Positions 63,501 to 64,000 of a stretch of 64,000 nucleotides of DNA are shown in pieces. The stretch covers positions 78,080 to 142,079 of the forward strand of contig MLAK01001071.1 in assembly GCA_001839685.1 (NCBI GenBank), given 5' to 3'. Origin of the DNA: Tritrichomonas foetus. Lineage: Eukaryota; Parabasalia; Tritrichomonadida; Tritrichomonadidae. Position 1 is the first letter of the stretch, and each line of letters opens with the position of its first letter. Both the position numbers and the translations under genes were made by a program. The notes under the pieces are model-generated. The model searched no databases, had not been told where the DNA came from, and saw nothing but the letters and a program-made list of their open reading frames with translations.

Positions 63501-64000
63501 TTGAGTATTCTTGGATTGTAATGAATTTCCAAAGTCTCCGAACAAATTATGCACAAGTGAGAAAGCCACCATTTACTGTTCAGCCAACAACAGGTTATAT
63601 TGAATCAGGTCAATCCGTCACATTTAAAGTCAAATTCCATCCCGAAGAAGTTGATGATTTCACAGCTGATTTACTCATGGATATTCCATTCTTGGCTGCC
63701 ATGGAGCCACCAAAAATTTCTGTTTCTGCATTTTCTCGAAGACCGCTTTGTCATTTCAACGTTGAAATGTCAGATTACTTGTCTGCAGGAAGAAGACATC
63801 CTGATTACACTGATCCATTGCCTGCAGATGTGAAAGTGATCGAAATATTTTCACCTGTTGTTGGTACGAAAAGATTTAAACGATTTGAAATCATTAATCC
63901 AACATCTTCACCTTATGAAATACAATGGATTCTGAAGTCTGATCCATCAAAATGTTCAATTGAATGTGATACACCAAATGCATTCATTTCTAGTGGAAAA
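54560..64000 (+). CDS. HYDIN: HYDIN-type central-pair giant protein, 3' end beyond window
   Basis: One open frame of 3147 codons from ATG 54560 to the window edge, with no stop. Seen: many repeats of about 100 residues of the MSP/ASH Ig-like type (e.g. IDFGTISFGFLYSQTFEIEN, LNFGILMTNTEQSKDVEVTN, LNFGNVIVGQS-like), each with an FG/LG strand then a polar turn; an adenylate-kinase-like insertion with P-loop GPMLSGKST at residues 1405-1413, followed by RAPEEI and a Lys/Glu/Ser-rich linker (about 1540-1740); then further ASH repeats. This order (ASH array, P-loop domain with charged insertion, ASH array) is that of HYDIN, about 5100 residues in human. HYDIN builds the central-pair apparatus of motile flagella and its loss stops beating. 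The start matches HYDIN's beginning with an ASH domain soon after the N-terminus. Confidence 0.93.
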   Translation, partial: MSEITNLIRVEPTKVLFPHTYISSISRLTIKIINDSDSNITFEWRKYSSTEKENSILSNTDTSIIEERQKFGSMFLYSSPIFTFEPPNGEIWAKRSQDFLISFTPELAQIYDDDTYLYIKETGQRIHLPLHGAGLPPDARFDIDAINIGHVALESILEYKVTLENVGKVGVDFSIERKKDTEMLFEFSPDHGHIPIDQRLEINVKFTANAVGSFNEVFTFLIKGATQFHPTLTLYGRVIGPSFVLSTKMIDFGTISFGFLYSQTFEIENKSPIPFDYALRLNQDGSFARREFTITPTTGTIGKYMKQQVKLEFIPVSIKKYDVSLHFDIYKYSESLATIPITAVCICPDVKIDNPLIDMGNLFIGYPYKSSIQITDQSEYPAKYEFVPANDTSQLQAKTVVAKPNGSIDPLQTVEFNFTITPTQLGPIAITQYIKVYGSDDPPLPFVIKAVCSGPNIVLSSKEINFNNVQLLKEVTQPLKLHNKSLIPANFTANIVSPDGGYQVSPESGWIEPNGTFDLLLRAFFDDNIVFAGKLNLIFEHLNPISLDIKATGIGSPILSDIDMSKVNLGYIFSEKPYIKKVVFTNNGRRAQDIRWIQQKPKIEGPASAVFNFHITPDQAIIEPHTSQEFVFSFQCNKTASFTLGLTCNTTQKRKRIDLFTPIFSGSFVCPEVKLSKKEIEFKHVHDTRSEEEMSQGLVPVQELLKTMEDSLDIMNHSKLPLHIFVDCPPPFTCDVANFDLEIGEAKALTVKFDPSFKNDFISETISKKLTFSFQGHPQKHSVTLKGNIIFPNLLFSPTDKLNFGILMTNTEQSKDVEVTNTSELPVDFEWQLLPNKNGTEIAKIFDIYPTRAHLEPFEKGVTRFSFFSMSSAEGKSARYSGTAVCHVIGGPEYTMQLKGGSAVIQYKLEPIHIELGSRGYKEVNTHTMTLQNMSDAPINYSVKIPRGCKFSEIKVEPSDGSLPIGASIKLNLSIVGGLPMKYNEQFFVQIGHFDEVRIDVDVECFIPQVLTSLPRHETDPLILSYFDHQKKLSSSSSHIPKHPTETDLAEYDAKLFIQRMTERLTLSQTAVMKQSRRRKKKPGDTTQYYDGFVSSRYLIDMGNIVFGKVEKYNFTVKNIIPCPISFEIYPDSLEGSGFSISPVAFEDVPPEEEVTITVTFDNQRRSSEILGDVEFELPIVFADDLGSIIHLKANLSMPQLSFSSMHFNFGNVIVGQSRVLTLQLQNMNSVSCEFNFGEAQFTNVLQRSMSQGTTPVFTASPSTKILPPSSFQNIEITFSPRGDKSYSMQFPITIKHNTQPTFVTMRGYGVQLKVVFDPPELIMPPINPFSEPSVLDVNLINPTDYPLEVMAPQFDLQLLIDTMTQNNTAIQNQEEETEKVDENVTYASNNSVVSKFSICVIISGPMLSGKSTVAKMVSKYLNNVPIISLKDVWKDLLENPDATQDDYITTLSNVINVGECAEGFVIDGLDVMPEPAETDQFIAHSMKSKSADTTKNPFVVVPHSTQTSIEQALNYVLSSLDGHYVFHIALRAPEEIITQRDENLKEQEKKEKAVKAQKAREELFMMTEEQYLALNDEEKANVDKKRQAYRKHMLKKAIELAEAEEAKRGHTSQSNSKHRSHRSSSSKGERGEKKHRSHRSKSSASEEKSSNEKEKEKEKEKEKQEQPKEIKRKKTGSPTEPIPKSIAIFKYTLGAIVQKLQAQGGTFQAIDPIELMTKDETKKGSKSDEKIEKGSKSSFNLDDKSSITSKDKFNVNQANPPATKIEEDADEMLVTKLANPHVTEEEDCEKNEEEDGRDKKITLPPFAIQNMNTLLVDIGPTEEEINSAVITFIPSIQQLEEKAFTRLIPSPRMILPVLAAASKRIALPQMPEFFSIIGEEVEEELSSQRKPRPDSQKKPGRKSRTGKKNDPTKAFLEELDTSKYTQRWLIEAKSQKTLTIQFNAQLIGLYKDVITFALVNGKSDLFKLNVSGECSYPNIERSLKTIFPKRVGKLDNKIDCAYAMDVNEFHFGSLLIVKEKGKQAHYRQSLTLQNISKYPIEFTAFLTDKQPPWYLETANAVIDIDQTFQLFYGISPTVPNVYRNQLHVILKDHPDPLCFTIVAEGCSPIIECSDDPLDFEKLLLNQSKMLKLDLKNTGKLPAFWRLKGTNTLGDTFTFSALEGTLNPRGTVGVAITYSSFKPIAVKKQITLEVLDIEKGRVFITKPIQIFAESFDVNFDFQYPKGLDHLQFGSLKVGQQKSITCNLSNKGKYATNFKFSIAAGNFQQLFVINPAEGSLNPGKPIPIVFTLTATGLHRFKNMKGIQLTVIDSLTKTTTATLPLPFSAESFYSSFVINPAKSEDFGAIPVNVSVNKSLSITNNGVFPFEFEISGKNDVVQPAVVIQKNVKKAPPPKARGGPKKASDKSVQIGSFALAPFTGTIQPGNTQNIDMEFFCALPGKSRSTALITISDCSPKDHHGVNFKISAESYIPGISINDYEHIFQGTHLCLRYDLNKINRNAFLEDELVLHFAPLILQQKSTVDVYLINPFPIPCSVEITVTPKQKVGKNAFPYEINLKSVDIPPLSSKPVQLSFLPVMCDKFIGTFEAIVRGGTNPETKSLKFMIEGTGTLPAITVISTLDKQSKNNNYSINLGRTLIGFTKEKTVAIKNEGLIPTRLSITAKASPDFELVGFDSVQETTLECGHILNLPVVFAPQKPRKDQFDISLAVLDNPKASLQFSFIGEGFSENIIFEGLNEEDNDLNFRDNIVGRQQTQTFKMRNVTTEDIRFMWTNHGDFSFTPRVGHLRQGQSKEISVTFISDKPVKHNGVKVNCQWTKITLDNPEAPDWDDSMKIVKYVPKSSLIPDPTPSPMPEETKPKRQQRNNKSRNSQRSKSPQGKPSTPTPPAQPQPQPQIIATSSNSTNSSGNPEEDEIVKVVTIKPEPPNQPQFQKPKDLLLKINAISDLIRYQIDTTEISFMPTMMYQTRASEVKVSNPTSIRFEYSWIVMNFQSLRTNYAQVRKPPFTVQPTTGYIESGQSVTFKVKFHPEEVDDFTADLLMDIPFLAAMEPPKISVSAFSRRPLCHFNVEMSDYLSAGRRHPDYTDPLPADVKVIEIFSPVVGTKRFKRFEIINPTSSPYEIQWILKSDPSKCSIECDTPNAFISSGK

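Overview
The window is AT-rich nuclear DNA of a protist and looks parabasalid, most like Tritrichomonas. The signs are long intronless genes in the standard code (TAA, TAG and TGA all end genes here), short spacing, and families that trichomonads have expanded: BTB-like proteins ending in an F5/8-type C (discoidin-like) domain, DUF3447-type ankyrin proteins, small two-repeat Myb factors, an LRR-PP2C-like fusion, and kelch/coiled-coil proteins. Five starts have a TCATT or TCAATT box within about 30 nt upstream, similar to the trichomonad initiator (Inr). Assigning the species itself is inference. The window contains a 549-nt assembly gap (20481-21029) and scattered N bases.

Layout. 1-8.5 kb: an adenylate-kinase-like, probably SPEF2/CPC1-type axonemal gene; a BTB-like/F5/8C gene with a premature stop; an unrecognised Ser/Arg-rich gene. 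8.7-10.5 kb: a decayed ankyrin gene. 10.7-14.9 kb: three minus-strand genes (TRAPPC13-like, TM2-domain, PP2A B56). 15-24 kb: gene-poor DNA with relics, a predicted pseudokinase, the gap, a GC-rich structured island (candidate ncRNA near 22.7-22.84 kb) and a small acidic protein. 24-33 kb: a second BTB-like/F5/8C gene and a complete 2323-aa TOR-type PIKK. 33-43 kb: an RCC1-like pseudogene, a four-LIM protein, an unrecognised 289-aa protein, a PQ-loop transporter, a kelch/coiled-coil protein and a Myb factor. 43-50 kb: intergenic DNA with an inverted repeat, a fucosyltransferase-like gene, a GC-richer decayed reading frame, a 43-nt poly(A) tract, a frameshifted surface-type protein and a cysteine-protease pseudogene. 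50-64 kb: a TM9SF (nonaspanin) gene, an LRR-pseudo-PP2C gene and the first 3147 codons of a HYDIN-type giant protein that runs off the end.

Functional themes are flagellar central-apparatus structure (HYDIN and probably SPEF2/CPC1), nutrient and lysosome signalling (TOR, PQ-loop exporter, PP2A B56), membrane traffic (TRAPPC13-like, TM9SF), and regulators that seem to have lost catalysis (pseudokinase, pseudophosphatase). At least four genes are decayed or interrupted, which is typical of a trichomonad genome with heavy family turnover. I see no tRNA, rRNA, CRISPR array or intact mobile element.
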